Positions 1-8,771 of a stretch of DNA of 38,445 bases are shown piece by piece. Every line of letters begins with the position of its first letter. Positions within the stretch are counted from its first letter, which is position 1. This DNA is from Halorubrum aidingense JCM 13560 (GTDB lineage: Archaea; Halobacteriota; Halobacteria; Halobacteriales; Haloferacaceae), in NCBI RefSeq assembly GCF_000336995.1, contig NZ_AOJI01000010.1, positions 1-38,445 on the forward strand, in the 5' to 3' direction. A model generated the notes under the pieces. The model was not told the origin of the DNA and ran no database searches. It saw only the letters and a program-made list of their open reading frames with translations. Position numbers and translations under genes: made by a program.

Positions 1-154
1 GCGGTGCGGTTGAGCCGTTAGCACCGTTTCTGCCACGATCAACGACTGATAAACAGCCGCCAGCAACACCACTGCTTCACTTATCAATAGCCGCTCCAGC
101 AGGTCGACTCACCCACTCCCGGAATGACGCGTCTCACCGGCACGAGCGTCTCCG
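1..154. other. Contig-edge sequence without a supported gene
   Basis: This stretch lies downstream of the VOC gene and is visibly less GC-rich than the rest. On the minus strand one frame is open from about base 108 to the edge and would give a mildly hydrophobic peptide, but it has no ATG and an unconvincing codon pattern. It might be the start of a gene running off the contig, or simply a spacer. I see no adapter, repeat or RNA gene here. Confidence 0.4.
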
Positions 155-1033
155 CTACGGCGTTCGGACGCGGACCGCGATCCCGTCGGCGTCGACGACC
201 TCGATCCCGTCGTCGCGCTCGGCGACGCGAACGTCGACGGCGCCGTCCGACGCGACCGAGGCCAGCCGCTCTCGCACCGCCGCCAGCGCGGCCGCGTCCG
301 GGACGACTACCTCGAACCACGCGAGCCCCCGACCCGCGGCCGGCGTCGTCCGTCCGCGCCACGTGTTCGCGCCGAGGTGGTGGTGATAGCCGCCGGCGGC
401 GACGAACCGAACGTCGGGGCCCGTCATCCCGAGCGCGAAACCGAGGCCGTCGACGTACACCGCCTCGAACGCCGACAGCGACGTGACTTCGAGGTGGACG
501 TGTCCCACGTCGGTGCCGGGCGGAACGCGATCCCCGCGCTCCGCCGCCGCGGCGGTGGCCGCGGCGACCGCCTCCAGATCGAGCGGCTCGGTCGTCATCG
601 TCACCGTCCCGTCCTCGGCGACCGGCCACTCCTCCCGGGGGCGGTCGCGGTAGATCTCCACGCCGTTCCCCTCCGGATCGGCGAGGTAGAGCGCCTCGCT
701 GACGCGGTGGTCGGAGGCACCGTCGAGCCGCCACCGATCGCGCACCCGCGCCAACGCCTCACCGAGCGCGGCGCGGGAGGGGACGCGGAACGCGGTGTGG
801 AAGAGCCCGGCGTCGGTGCGGCCGCGCTCGGGGAGGTCAGGGTCGCGCTCCAACACGAGCAGTTCGGTCCCGTCCGCGCCGAGGACCGCCTCGTCAACGC
901 CGCGGTCGAGGACGGTGAGCCCGACCACGTCGCGGTAGAACGCGACCGTCTCGTCGAGGTCGGCGACGCGGAGCGCCGCGCGTCCGATGCGCGTCTCGGC
1001 CGGGAGCGGGTCGTCGGGGTGAGCGTCGGTCAT
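155..1033 (-). CDS. VOC-family (glyoxalase/extradiol dioxygenase-like) protein, two tandem domains
   Basis: The 292-residue protein carries two vicinal-oxygen-chelate modules. The first starts near residue 15 (IGRAALRVADL...FYRDVVGL) and ends near 130 with the typical LADPEGNGVEIYRDRP strand. The second starts near 174 (VGHVHLEVTSL) and contains GYHHHLGANTW around 218. This two-module layout and length resemble the CatE-type catechol-2,3-dioxygenase relatives of Bacillus and haloarchaea. Several metal-ligand candidates are present (His in LFHTAF, His in HVHLEV, Glu near the ends), so metal-dependent ring cleavage or isomerisation is plausible. The substrate cannot be read from sequence. The gene stands alone, divergent from the cation antiporter, and is probably cytoplasmic. 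The ATG at 1033 is the first start that gives the complete first module. Confidence 0.88.
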   Translation of the reverse strand: MTDAHPDDPLPAETRIGRAALRVADLDETVAFYRDVVGLTVLDRGVDEAVLGADGTELLVLERDPDLPERGRTDAGLFHTAFRVPSRAALGEALARVRDRWRLDGASDHRVSEALYLADPEGNGVEIYRDRPREEWPVAEDGTVTMTTEPLDLEAVAAATAAAAERGDRVPPGTDVGHVHLEVTSLSAFEAVYVDGLGFALGMTGPDVRFVAAGGYHHHLGANTWRGRTTPAAGRGLAWFEVVVPDAAALAAVRERLASVASDGAVDVRVAERDDGIEVVDADGIAVRVRTP

Positions 1034-1142
1034 GTGGATCTACACGGAGACGCGCCGCCGCGTTCAACGCGTCGGTCGCGGAGGTCGTCCCCGATGTGAA
1101 CGATCGGAGGGACCGCTCTTCGTCTCGACGCCTCCGGAAGCC

Positions 1143-1148
1143 ATAATC
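1143..1148 (+). promoter_or_regulatory. Candidate TATA box for the CaCA antiporter gene
   Basis: An ATAATC element lies about 27 bases before the GTG at 1172. That spacing would put transcription start at or next to the start codon, supporting a leaderless mRNA and the GTG start. Confidence 0.4.
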
Positions 1149-1171
1149 GACTTCAGGTCTAGTAGCGAGGC

Positions 1172-2224
1172 GTGACCGTACTCCAGGAGCTCATCGGCGA
1201 CCAGTCGCTCGCCGTGTGGATCGTGTTGGGCGCGATCGGATTCCTGCTGACCTGGAAGGGCGCGAACGTCATCGAGTCGACGACCTCGAAGATCAGCGAC
1301 CACTTCGGCGTCTCGCAGGCGGTCCAAGGCGGGCTCATCGTCGCGGCCGCGACGTCGTTCCCCGAACTCGCGATCATCGTCATCTCGGTGCTCGTGCTCG
1401 GCGATTTCGGCGTCGGCGCCGGAGCGATCATCGGGACGGCGTTGTTCAACATCTTGGTAATCCCGGCCGCCGTCGCCATCACGAGCGGCGACACGACGAC
1501 GACGCAGGGGATCGTCTACCGCGACGCCATCTTCTACATGGTCGCCGTCCTCGCCCTCTTCGGCGTGATCGCGCTCGGCGTCCTCGGGACCGACGGGCGG
1601 GAGTTCGCGCGGATCTCCCCGCAGATGGGCGTCGGCCTGCTGGTGCTGTACGGCGTGTACGTCATCTTACTCGTCGGGGGCAAGAGCGGCGCGTCGGGCG
1701 AGAAGAAGACCGAATCGACGAACGTCCCGAAGCAGACGGCGTTGTTCGCGGCCGGACTGGCCGTCGTGCTCGTCGGCGTCGAGTCGATGGTCGGCATGAC
1801 GATCGAGGTCTCCGAGACGCTCAACGCGCCACCGTTCCTCATCTCCGTGACGGTGCTGTCGGCGATGAGCTCGTTCCCCGACCTGCTCGTCGGCGTGAAG
1901 ATGGGCGAGGCGGGTGACAAGCGGGCGGCGGTCGCGAACGTCTTCGGGACGAACACGTTCAACCTCGTCGCGGCGCTGCCGATCGGCGTCATCCTCGCCG
2001 GCGGCGTCTCGATCGGCTTCCTCACGTCCGTGCCGCTCATGCTCTTCCTGTTTTACACCACCCTCATCGTCGTGGTGCTGTCCGCGACGAACTTCGAGAT
2101 CACCACCGAGGAGGGGTACCTCTTCCTCGCGATGTACGTCGCCTTCCTCGGCTGGATGACGACCGAGGCGCTCGGCGTTACCGCGCTGCTGACCGAGGAG
2201 GCGCTTCGGACGATCGTCGGGTGA
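1172..2224 (+). CDS. Sodium/calcium exchanger-family membrane antiporter
   Basis: This 350-residue polytopic protein belongs to the CaCA superfamily of cation/Ca2+ antiporters. The two diagnostic alpha-repeats are visible. The first is AATSFPELAI near 59-68 followed by GAIIGTALFNIL near 84-95. The second is SAMSSFPDLLVGVKMGEAGDKRAAVANVFGT... near 230, followed by TNTFNL. The acidic residue after the Phe-Pro pair in each repeat is the family's usual ion ligand (Glu in the first, Asp in the second). About ten hydrophobic segments flank a charged central loop near 170-185. It probably exports Ca2+ or another divalent ion in exchange for Na+ at the cytoplasmic membrane. Start is GTG with a TATA-like box 27 bases upstream. 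No operon partner is visible. Confidence 0.9.
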   Translation: MTVLQELIGDQSLAVWIVLGAIGFLLTWKGANVIESTTSKISDHFGVSQAVQGGLIVAAATSFPELAIIVISVLVLGDFGVGAGAIIGTALFNILVIPAAVAITSGDTTTTQGIVYRDAIFYMVAVLALFGVIALGVLGTDGREFARISPQMGVGLLVLYGVYVILLVGGKSGASGEKKTESTNVPKQTALFAAGLAVVLVGVESMVGMTIEVSETLNAPPFLISVTVLSAMSSFPDLLVGVKMGEAGDKRAAVANVFGTNTFNLVAALPIGVILAGGVSIGFLTSVPLMLFLFYTTLIVVVLSATNFEITTEEGYLFLAMYVAFLGWMTTEALGVTALLTEEALRTIVG

Positions 2225-2320
2225 CCGTTCGATACGCAGGTCCGACCCGTGAGCCTGCTCGCGGCCGAATCTACCTCATCTTCCGTTAGAATCAAACGGG
2301 CACGCGACGCAGTGTCCGGT

Positions 2321-2740
2321 ATGAGCGCCGAACAGGAGGAGCGGGCCATCCGATGTCTAGTCGCGAAAGTCGGGCTGGACGGCCACGATCGAGGTGCACA
2401 CGTGATCGCGCGGGCGTTCCGCGACGCCGGCTTCGAGGTCGTCTACTCCGGGCTCCACCGCGCCCCGGACGACATCGTGCAGGCGGCGGTCCAAGAAGAC
2501 GTGGACGTGCTCGGAATCTCCATCCTCTCCGGGGCGCACAACACCCTCGTCCCGAAGGTTATCGAGGGGCTCAAATCGTACGACGCCTTCGAAGACACCC
2601 TCATTCTGGTCGGCGGGATCATCCCCGACGACGACGAGGCGGAGCTGAAGAAGCTGGGCGTCGCCGAGGTGTTCGGCCCGGGAACGCCGATGGAGGAGAC
2701 GGTCGAGTTCATTCGGAAGAACGTCCCGGAGCGCGCGTAG
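2321..2740 (+). CDS. mcmA2: Methylmalonyl-CoA mutase, B12-binding (small/C-terminal) subunit
   Basis: The 139-residue protein is a free-standing cobalamin-binding domain. The DxHxxG motif is intact at D20-H22-G25 (VGLDGHDRGAHVIA); the His is the lower axial cobalt ligand in this family. It is followed by the conserved GLHRAPDDIVQAA, SILSGAHNTL and GGIIPDDD segments. In archaea the mutase is split, and this subunit works with a separate large catalytic subunit, not in this window, to convert (R)-methylmalonyl-CoA to succinyl-CoA. The next gene, meaB, begins immediately after the stop codon, so the two are co-transcribed and probably co-assembled. ATG 2321 is chosen because upstream in-frame sequence is not conserved-looking and contains only GTG starts. 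Confidence 0.93.
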   Translation: MSAEQEERAIRCLVAKVGLDGHDRGAHVIARAFRDAGFEVVYSGLHRAPDDIVQAAVQEDVDVLGISILSGAHNTLVPKVIEGLKSYDAFEDTLILVGGIIPDDDEAELKKLGVAEVFGPGTPMEETVEFIRKNVPERA

Positions 2741-3874
2741 ATGGGCGGGCCAACGGAGGACGACGGGGGCACAGAGGCGGCCGTGACGGACGCGACCGCC
2801 CTCTCCGACCGCGACGCCGCCCTCGTCGAGGAGCTACTCGCCGGGAGCCACCGGGCGCTCGCGCGCGTCATCACCCGGATCGAGAATCGGTCGCCGGGGT
2901 ACCGCGGCATCGTCGCCGCGCTCCACGGACACACCGGCGGCGCGGACGTGATCGGGATCACGGGCTCGCCCGGCGCCGGGAAGTCGACGCTCGTCGACAA
3001 GCTGGCGGCCGCCTACCGCGACCGCGGCGACACGGTCGGCGTCGTCGCCGTCGACCCCTCCTCGCCGTACACCGGCGGCGCCGTGCTCGGCGACCGGATC
3101 CGTATGGGGTCGAACGTCGGCGACATGGACGTGTTCTTCCGGTCGATGAGCGCTCGCGGCCAGCTCGGCGGGCTCTCGATGGCGACCGCAGACGCGGTGA
3201 AGGCGCTGGACGCCTTCGGCAAGGACGTGGTGATCATCGAGACGGTCGGCGCCGGGCAAAACGAGGTCGACGTGGTCCGCACCGCCGACACGGTCGCCGT
3301 GCTCGTCCAGCCCGGCTCCGGCGACGACATCCAGACGCTGAAAGCCGGCATCCTCGAGATCGGCGACGTGTTCGTGGTCAACAAAGCGGACATGGACGGC
3401 GCCGAGCGCACTCTCGCCGAGTTAGAGGAGATGGTCCACCGACGCGAGAGCCCCACGAAGGGGTTGGACACGGGTCACCACGGATTCGAGGTGCCGGATC
3501 ACCCGGACGACGGGGCGGACGAGGCGTCGGCCGACGGCGAGGCGGACGACGCGCCGGTGTGGACCCCCGAGGTCCTCCGGACCGTCGCGAACACCGGCGA
3601 CGGCGTCGCCGCGCTCATCGACGCGTTCGACGCCCACGCGAGCCACCTCCGGGAGTCCGGCGAGATACAGGCGACGAAGCGACAGCGCTACGCGGAAGAG
3701 ATCCGGACGCTCGTGCGCTCCGACGTCGGCGCGCTCGCGACCGACGAGATCGAGCGTCGCGGCGGGATCGACGACCTCGCCGACGCCGTGCGCCGCCGGG
3801 AGACGGACCCCTACAGCGTCGCCGCCGAGATCGTCGCGCCGATCGCCGCCTGCGTGGAGTCCGGCGACCGATAG
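2741..3874 (+). CDS. meaB: MeaB/ArgK-type G3E GTPase, methylmalonyl-CoA mutase chaperone
   Basis: MeaB loads and protects adenosylcobalamin on methylmalonyl-CoA mutase, using GTP hydrolysis. The 377-residue protein has the P-loop GSPGAGKS at 75-82, the DPSSPYTGGAVLGDRIRM segment typical of MeaB near 109, and the G3-like ETVGAGQNEVDV near 167. The guanine-specificity motif NKAD lies near 213. An acidic, low-complexity insertion at about 238-268 separates the G domain from the C-terminal helical dimerisation region and looks like a haloarchaeal linker. The ATG follows the TAG of mcmA2 with no gap, showing an operon with its client enzyme. The family is often mislabelled as an arginine/ornithine transport ATPase; context supports the mutase role. 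Confidence 0.94.
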   Translation: MGGPTEDDGGTEAAVTDATALSDRDAALVEELLAGSHRALARVITRIENRSPGYRGIVAALHGHTGGADVIGITGSPGAGKSTLVDKLAAAYRDRGDTVGVVAVDPSSPYTGGAVLGDRIRMGSNVGDMDVFFRSMSARGQLGGLSMATADAVKALDAFGKDVVIIETVGAGQNEVDVVRTADTVAVLVQPGSGDDIQTLKAGILEIGDVFVVNKADMDGAERTLAELEEMVHRRESPTKGLDTGHHGFEVPDHPDDGADEASADGEADDAPVWTPEVLRTVANTGDGVAALIDAFDAHASHLRESGEIQATKRQRYAEEIRTLVRSDVGALATDEIERRGGIDDLADAVRRRETDPYSVAAEIVAPIAACVESGDR

Positions 3875-3890
3875 CGCGGGCTCCCACGAG

Positions 3891-3897
3891 TTATAAG
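3891..3897 (+). promoter_or_regulatory. TATA box for the alpha/beta hydrolase gene
   Basis: TTATAAG is centred about 28 bases before the ATG at 3922, in the 47-base gap after meaB. It gives the hydrolase its own leaderless promoter. Confidence 0.6.
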
Positions 3898-3921
3898 TCG
3901 TCCGCGGACCAACAGTATTCC

Positions 3922-4878
3922 ATGAAGCTCACCAAGATCGCCGGGAGTGCCCTCCTCGGCGTCGGCGCGCTCGCCGCGCTCAATACCGGTCTCCGCTACG
4001 AGGGCGAACTGGAAGCGCCGCTCGACGGCGACGACGGCGTGTTCCGCTGGCGCGGGATGGACGTCGCGTTCACGGAAGCGGGCGACCCCGACGACCCCGA
4101 TCTCGTGTGTCTTCACGGGATCAACGCCGCCGCCTCCTCCGGCGAGTGGCGCGAGGTGTTCGGCGACCTCGCCGCTGACTACCACGTCGTCGCGCCGGAC
4201 TTCCCGGGATACGGCCGCTCGGACCGACCGCCGCTGCGCTACTCCGCGGCGCTGTACGAGGACTTCGTCCGCGACTTCCTCGCCGAGTTCGACGAGCCGG
4301 CCGTCGTCGCCTCGTCGCTGTCGGCGGCGTACGCGGCCGCGGCGGCCGACGGCGACGGGTCGGCCGACGGGGGCGTGACCCTCAACGGGTTCGTCGCCGT
4401 CTGTCCGACGACCGTCGCCGGGCCGAGTCCGCCGAAGCCGTGGCTCCGAGAGCTGTTCCGGGCGCCGCTCGTCGGCGACGCGCTGTTCAACCTCATCACG
4501 TCGAAGCCGTCGATCCGTTATTTCAACGCCGACCACGGCTACGACGACCCGACGAATCCGAGCGAGGAGTGGATCGATTACGAGTGGCGGACGAGCCACG
4601 TCGAGAACGCGCACTTCGCGCCCGCTTCGTTCATCTCGGGGTACCTCAACAGCGACTTGGACTTGGCGGCCGCGCTCGCCGGTCTCGACGTCCCGCCGAC
4701 GATCGTCTGGGGCCGCGAGGCCGAGGTGAGCCCGCTCGCCGACGGCCGCGAACTCGCCGACGCCGCCGACGCGCGCTTGGTCGTCTTCGACCGCGCCCGG
4801 CTGCTCCCCCACGTCGAACACCCGGACCGGTTCGTGGAAACGGTCGAGGAAGCGCTCGTCGCCGGCGCGACGGCGTAG
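3922..4878 (+). CDS. Alpha/beta-fold hydrolase with N-terminal membrane anchor
   Basis: The 318-residue protein has a hydrophobic N-terminus (residues 6-24, Ala/Leu/Gly-rich) that could be an uncleaved anchor or signal. An alpha/beta-hydrolase domain follows. The oxyanion-hole motif LHGINAA is at 64-70 and APDFPGYGRSDRP is at 91-103. The expected nucleophile elbow reads ASSLS at 130-134 instead of GxSxG, with S132 in the nucleophile place. A late His in LLPHVEHPDRF (near 297) would complete the triad. An acidic cap-like insertion lies around 140-150. Substrate is unknown; esterase, lipase or haloperoxidase-like activity are all possible. It has its own promoter and is not obviously linked to the mutase genes. 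Confidence 0.87.
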   Translation: MKLTKIAGSALLGVGALAALNTGLRYEGELEAPLDGDDGVFRWRGMDVAFTEAGDPDDPDLVCLHGINAAASSGEWREVFGDLAADYHVVAPDFPGYGRSDRPPLRYSAALYEDFVRDFLAEFDEPAVVASSLSAAYAAAAADGDGSADGGVTLNGFVAVCPTTVAGPSPPKPWLRELFRAPLVGDALFNLITSKPSIRYFNADHGYDDPTNPSEEWIDYEWRTSHVENAHFAPASFISGYLNSDLDLAAALAGLDVPPTIVWGREAEVSPLADGRELADAADARLVVFDRARLLPHVEHPDRFVETVEEALVAGATA

Positions 4879-4960
4879 CTACGGTATCGGCGGACACCGC
4901 AGCGCCCCCGAGCGCCTGGTCACCGAACGGATATCAGATCTGAGCACTGGGGGGCAATCG

Positions 4961-4967
4961 ATTAATT
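4961..4967 (+). promoter_or_regulatory. Candidate TATA box for the receiver-PAS gene
   Basis: ATTAATT lies 25 bases before the ATG at 4989 in the 110-base gap after the hydrolase, the expected position for a leaderless haloarchaeal transcript. Confidence 0.45.
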
Positions 4968-4988
4968 CCCGAGGCGCCGATTTCGACC

Positions 4989-5792
4989 ATGACCGAGACG
5001 CCCCTCCGCGTGCTCTGCGTGGACGACGAGCCGGGGCTCGCCGAGCTGGTTGCGACGTACCTCGAACGCGACGACGACCTCAACTGCGAGACGACGGTGG
5101 AGACCGACCCGTCCGCCGCCCTCGACCGGATCGAGACCGAGCCGTTCGACTGCGTCGTCAGCGACTACGACATGCCCGGACGAACCGGCATCGAGCTGCT
5201 CTCGATGGCGCGAGAGACGCGGTCCGACCTCCCGTTTCTCCTCTTTTCGGCGACGGAACCGAACGCCATCGCCGCCGAGATGGTGCGCGCGGGCGTCAGC
5301 GACTTCGTCCACAAGCGCGGCGGCCTCGACGGCTATACCGCGCTCTTACGGCGGGTCGAGCACGCGCTCGACGGCGGGGACGGGCGGTTCGGAGCCGCCG
5401 ACGCCGACGTCGAGGTGGCACACGACGGCGTCTGCACCGTCGGTCCGGACGGGACCTTCGAGTTCGTCGGCGAGGAGTACGGCGAGCTGTACGGGTACGA
5501 CCCGGCGGAGCTCGTCGGCGAGCGCTGGCAGCGGCTCCACCCGAGCGAAGAGGTGGAGCACATCCGCACGCACATCCTCCCGGCCGTCATGGAGGGCGAG
5601 CGATGGACGGGGACGAGTACCGGCCTCCGAGCCGACGGGACCACCTTCGCGGAGTCGAAGATGGTGACGACGACGAGCGACGACCGGCTCGTGATCTCCG
5701 TGTCCGAGTTCAGTGAGCCCGGCGGTGGGTCGGGTGGTGGACTCGGCGGAACCAACGGGGACCCGGACGCCAAGCGGGGCGCGAGCGACTGA
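4989..5792 (+). CDS. Response regulator with receiver and PAS domains
   Basis: The 267-residue protein begins with a CheY-like receiver (about 6-125). The acidic pocket is D12/D13, the likely phospho-acceptor is D59 in SDYDMPGRTG, the conserved Ser/Thr lies in LLFSATE (near 88), and the conserved Lys is K110 in FVHKRGG. A PAS domain spans about 135-245 (GTFEFVGEEYGELYGYDPAELVGERW...). The C-terminus is a Gly-rich tail. There is no histidine-kinase ATPase, HTH or HalX output domain, so it is a sensory relay module that must act by protein-protein contact. It resembles the many haloarchaeal receiver-PAS proteins, but here the chain stops before a kinase core. No partner kinase is adjacent. Confidence 0.9.
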   Translation: MTETPLRVLCVDDEPGLAELVATYLERDDDLNCETTVETDPSAALDRIETEPFDCVVSDYDMPGRTGIELLSMARETRSDLPFLLFSATEPNAIAAEMVRAGVSDFVHKRGGLDGYTALLRRVEHALDGGDGRFGAADADVEVAHDGVCTVGPDGTFEFVGEEYGELYGYDPAELVGERWQRLHPSEEVEHIRTHILPAVMEGERWTGTSTGLRADGTTFAESKMVTTTSDDRLVISVSEFSEPGGGSGGGLGGTNGDPDAKRGASD

Positions 5793-5836
5793 CCGGGACG
5801 GCGCGCGAGGCCGCTCAGGTCACCCGGACACCCCGG

Positions 5837-6355
5837 TCACCGGTCCCGCCGGACGTACAGCGTCTTCTCGCAGGCCGCGTGGACCCGCCCCGTCTCGTCG
5901 ACGAGCGAGACGAGATACTCCCGATCCGTCGACTCGCCGGGAGCCAGTCCGTCGCGGATCGCTGCCGGCTCGTCGTCGCCGAGTTCGAACTCGGCGTACA
6001 ACGTGTCGCGGCCGGGTTCGATGAACTCGATAGCCGCCGATTTGTCCCAGACGGTGAAGCCGTCGCCGAGGGTTCGCTGGAGCATGGTCATGTACACGGG
6101 GTCGACCGCGCCGTAGAGGCTCCCGCCGAAGGTGGTGCCGACGCCGTTTCGCGTCCGCCAGCCGAACGGCACCCGAACCCGGACGTACCGCCAGTCGGCG
6201 CCGATGTGGTCGACCCGAGCGCCCGTCCCGCGGTAGGCGGGGAGGAGGTTGAACCCGTGACGCCACAGCCGGGTGCGGAGGCTCTCGGCCGGCGGGTCCT
6301 CGCGGAGGGGCTTCGGATCCGGATCGCGGTCGACGCCGCTTGGCGAATCGGTCAC
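5837..6355 (-). CDS. DUF4442 hotdog-fold, thioesterase-like protein
   Basis: From the GTG at 6355 the protein is 172 residues. It contains RLWRHGFNLLPAYRGTGARVDHI, then RVRVPFGWRTRNGVGTTFGGSLYGAVDPVYMTMLQ and FTVWDKSAAIEFIEPGRDTLYAEF. These are the marks of the DUF4442 family, which has the hotdog fold and is related to PaaI/YiiD thioesterases. An acyl-CoA thioesterase role is likely but unproven. The open frame continues upstream to 6487, but that part is Arg/Ser-rich, overlaps the start of divergent ncsA and has no ATG near the domain, so the GTG reading VTDSPSG is preferred. It converges on the receiver-PAS gene across a 44-base gap. Confidence 0.8.
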   Translation of the reverse strand: MTDSPSGVDRDPDPKPLREDPPAESLRTRLWRHGFNLLPAYRGTGARVDHIGADWRYVRVRVPFGWRTRNGVGTTFGGSLYGAVDPVYMTMLQRTLGDGFTVWDKSAAIEFIEPGRDTLYAEFELGDDEPAAIRDGLAPGESTDREYLVSLVDETGRVHAACEKTLYVRRDR

Positions 6356-6473
6356 GTTCGAGGGAGGCGCCGCGGCCGACAAACCGGTGTCGGAACCGGC
6401 GACAACCCGCGGGCGGTTGTCGGAGCGTCGCCGCCCGAAACGGGTATCAGCGCGCGACCGCAACCCGACACCG

Positions 6474-7448
6474 ATGGAGTGTGACAAGTGCGGGGCCGAC
6501 GCGATCCACCACGCCGCCTACTCCGGGGCGCACCTCTGTGGCGAGCACCTCCGCCGGTCGGTGGAAAAGCGCGCGAAACGCCGCGTCCGCGAGGATTCCC
6601 TGCTCGATCCGGAGGCGACGCCCGACGACCCCGACCGCTGGGTGATCGGGCTCTCCGGGGGGAAAGACAGCGTCGCGTTGACGAAGATTCTCGACGACGT
6701 GTTCGGGCAGGACCCCCGCGTCGAGATGCTCGCGTTGACGATCCACGAGGGGATCGAGGGATACCGAGACGAGAGCCTCGACGCCTGCGTCGAGCTCGCG
6801 GCCGACCTCTCGATCCGCCACGAGGTCGTCTCCTACGAGGAGGAGTTCGACGTGCAGATGGACGACGTCGTCGAGAGCGACCCGGAGAACATGGCCGCCT
6901 GCGCGTACTGCGGGGTGTTCCGCCGGGACCTCTTAGAGAAGTACGCCGCCGAGTTCGACGCGGACAAGCTGCTCACCGGCCACAACCTCGACGACGAGGC
7001 GCAGACGGCGATGATGAACTTCCTCGAAGGCGACGTGCGGCAGGTGGCGAAGCACTTCGACGCCTCGCTCGGCCCGTTCGACGAGCGCGAGGGGACGGAC
7101 GCGTTCGTCCCGCGAGCCAAGCCGCTGCGGGACGTGCCGGAAAAAGAGATCGCGCTGTACTGTCACGTCCGCGACCTCCCGGTGCACATGGCCGAGTGCC
7201 CCCACTCCTCGGAGGCGTACCGCGGTGAGATCCAGTCGACGATCCACGAGTTAGAGGAGAATCACCCCGGCGCCCGCCACTCGATCATGGCCGGGTACGA
7301 GGAGCTATCGGCGTTGGCGGCCGAAACGTACCGCGAAGGGGGCGACGACGAGTCTCCCGACCTCCGAGAGTGCGAGCGCTGCGGATCGAAGACGAGCCGG
7401 ACGGTCTGCCGGAAGTGCCGGCTGCTGGACGCGATCGAGGCGGTGTAA
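6474..7448 (+). CDS. ncsA: tRNA 2-thiolation protein NcsA (TtuA/Ctu1 family)
   Basis: NcsA uses ATP to activate tRNA uridine for sulfur insertion, receiving sulfur from a ubiquitin-fold carrier (SAMP2 in Haloferax). The 324-residue protein has an N-terminal zinc finger (C3, C6, C22, H25), the PP-loop SGGKDS at 61-66, and the Fe-S cysteines expected of the family (C143 and C146 in AACAYCG, C242 in AECPHSS). The HNLDDEAQT motif is at 170-178. A second zinc finger forms the C-terminus (CERCG...CRKC). ATG 6474 starts exactly at the first zinc finger. A weak GTATCAG box is about 27 bases upstream. It is divergent from the DUF4442 gene and convergent with ftsZ2. A SAMP2-like gene lies at 23.6 kb. 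Confidence 0.95.
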   Translation: MECDKCGADAIHHAAYSGAHLCGEHLRRSVEKRAKRRVREDSLLDPEATPDDPDRWVIGLSGGKDSVALTKILDDVFGQDPRVEMLALTIHEGIEGYRDESLDACVELAADLSIRHEVVSYEEEFDVQMDDVVESDPENMAACAYCGVFRRDLLEKYAAEFDADKLLTGHNLDDEAQTAMMNFLEGDVRQVAKHFDASLGPFDEREGTDAFVPRAKPLRDVPEKEIALYCHVRDLPVHMAECPHSSEAYRGEIQSTIHELEENHPGARHSIMAGYEELSALAAETYREGGDDESPDLRECERCGSKTSRTVCRKCRLLDAIEAV

Positions 7449-7555
7449 GCGCGGTCAAAAAACCCGAGTGCGGTCGCATCGTCGCGGCAATCGAGCGTCG
7501 TCGGTCATTTCGGACGAAAAGTCGCGGTCGGCTGTCGTGAACGGTGACCCGAGGG

Positions 7556-8767
7556 TCAGCGGATGACGTCGAGGCCGTTGTTCTTCTCGACGGGGTCGGT
7601 GCCGCCGTCGGACTCCCACGCGCCCTGTTCGGTGCCGCCGGAGGCGGTCGCGTTGGCGGCGCCGTTGTTGGCCGCTCGCGAGCGCGAGTCGCCGAGGTCG
7701 TCGCCGTTGACCGCGGCGCGGGACTTGTCCGCCTGCTTCTGGGTCGACGGGCCGAGCACCTGTGCGCTCTGAACGCCCGTCATGATGGCCATGACGCGGA
7801 CCTTCCCCTTGTACTCCTCTTGGATGCGAGCGCCCCAGATGACGTTGGCGCTCGCTTCGAGGCGTTCGGTGATGTTGTTCGCGATCCCCTCGGCCTCCTT
7901 CAGCGTGAGGTCCGGACCGCCCGTGATGTGCACGAGCCCGCCCGAGGCGCCGCGGTAGTCGACGTCGAGAAGCGGGTGGTTCATCGCGTCGTTGACCACC
8001 TCTTGGGTCTTGTTTTTGTCCTGGGTCTCGCCGACGAGCATGACGGCGACGCCGCCCTGGTTCATGATCGTGGACATGTCCGCGTAGTCCAGGTTGATCA
8101 GGCTCGGCTGGGTGATCGTCTCCGAGATCCCCTTCACCGTCTCCGCGATGATCTGGTCCATCACGGAGAACGCCTTCCCGATCGGCAGGTTCGGGACGTA
8201 ATCGAGCAGGCGGTTGTTGTCGAGGACGATGATCGAGTCGGCCTCGTTGCGGAGGCTCTCTAAGCCCTCCTCGGCTTTCACCGTGCGGGCGCGCTCGACG
8301 TTGAACGGCGTCGAGACCATCCCGACGACGATCGCACCCTGGTCTTTAGCGATCTTCGAGACGACCGGCGCCGCGCCGGTGCCGGTGCCGCCGCCCATCC
8401 CGGCGGTGACGAAGACGAGGTCGGCGTCGCCGAGGACCTCTTTGATCGTTCCCTGGGCCATCTCCGTGGCGCGCTCGCCCATCTTGGGGTCGCCACCGGC
8501 ACCGAGGCCCTGCGTGAGCGACTTGCCCACGAGGATCTTGGTGTCGGCTTCGATCATCTTGAGGTGCTGTTTGTCCGTGTTGATGGCGACGGTGTCGGCG
8601 CCGTCGACGCCGATGTTGTACAGCCGGTTGATCGTGTTGTTCCCGGCGCCGCCGGCACCGACGATGACGATCCGGGGTTCCCCGAACTCGTCGTCGTCCA
8701 TGTCGACGTCCATGTCACGCTTCTCCGCTTCCGCGTTGTCGAGGGCGTCCTGAACGAGATCTTGCAT
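7556..8767 (-). CDS. ftsZ2: Cell division protein FtsZ2 (tubulin superfamily)
   Basis: FtsZ2 is the GTPase that, with FtsZ1, builds the haloarchaeal division ring; FtsZ2 is mainly needed for constriction. The 403-residue protein shows GAGGAGNNT at 37-45, the tubulin signature GGGTGTG at 125-131 and the catalytic T7 loop NLDYAD at 225-230. After the globular domain (ending near 340) there is a low-complexity linker and a conserved-looking end, GLDVIR, which is probably a peptide for binding partners. The assignment to FtsZ2 and not FtsZ1 rests on the N-terminal MQDLVQDAL type, the C-terminus and the neighbourhood (cdrS upstream, ncsA downstream). It starts 4 bases after the stop of cdrS, with GGTG as a likely ribosome-binding site inside the cdrS end. 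Confidence 0.93.
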   Translation of the reverse strand: MQDLVQDALDNAEAEKRDMDVDMDDDEFGEPRIVIVGAGGAGNNTINRLYNIGVDGADTVAINTDKQHLKMIEADTKILVGKSLTQGLGAGGDPKMGERATEMAQGTIKEVLGDADLVFVTAGMGGGTGTGAAPVVSKIAKDQGAIVVGMVSTPFNVERARTVKAEEGLESLRNEADSIIVLDNNRLLDYVPNLPIGKAFSVMDQIIAETVKGISETITQPSLINLDYADMSTIMNQGGVAVMLVGETQDKNKTQEVVNDAMNHPLLDVDYRGASGGLVHITGGPDLTLKEAEGIANNITERLEASANVIWGARIQEEYKGKVRVMAIMTGVQSAQVLGPSTQKQADKSRAAVNGDDLGDSRSRAANNGAANATASGGTEQGAWESDGGTDPVEKNNGLDVIR

Positions 8768-8771
8768 CAGT

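Noticed and set aside
124..734. Arg-rich open frames on both strands within the VOC gene
   Set aside because: They are shifted-frame readings of GC-rich coding DNA, with Arg/Gly/Ala-only composition and no domain; the VOC gene on the minus strand explains the region.
2353..3921. A very long open frame leading into the alpha/beta hydrolase
   Set aside because: Its first 500 residues are an Arg-rich out-of-frame reading of mcmA2 and meaB. The hydrolase begins at the ATG at 3922 with its own TATA box.
4989..5792. Assignment of the receiver protein as HalX or histidine kinase
   Set aside because: There is a PAS domain after the receiver but no HalX helices, H-box or ATPase motifs before the stop codon.
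6273..6473. N-terminal extension of NcsA
   Set aside because: It overlaps the divergent DUF4442 gene, is Arg/Ser-rich, and would place 67 residues before the zinc finger that starts the family.
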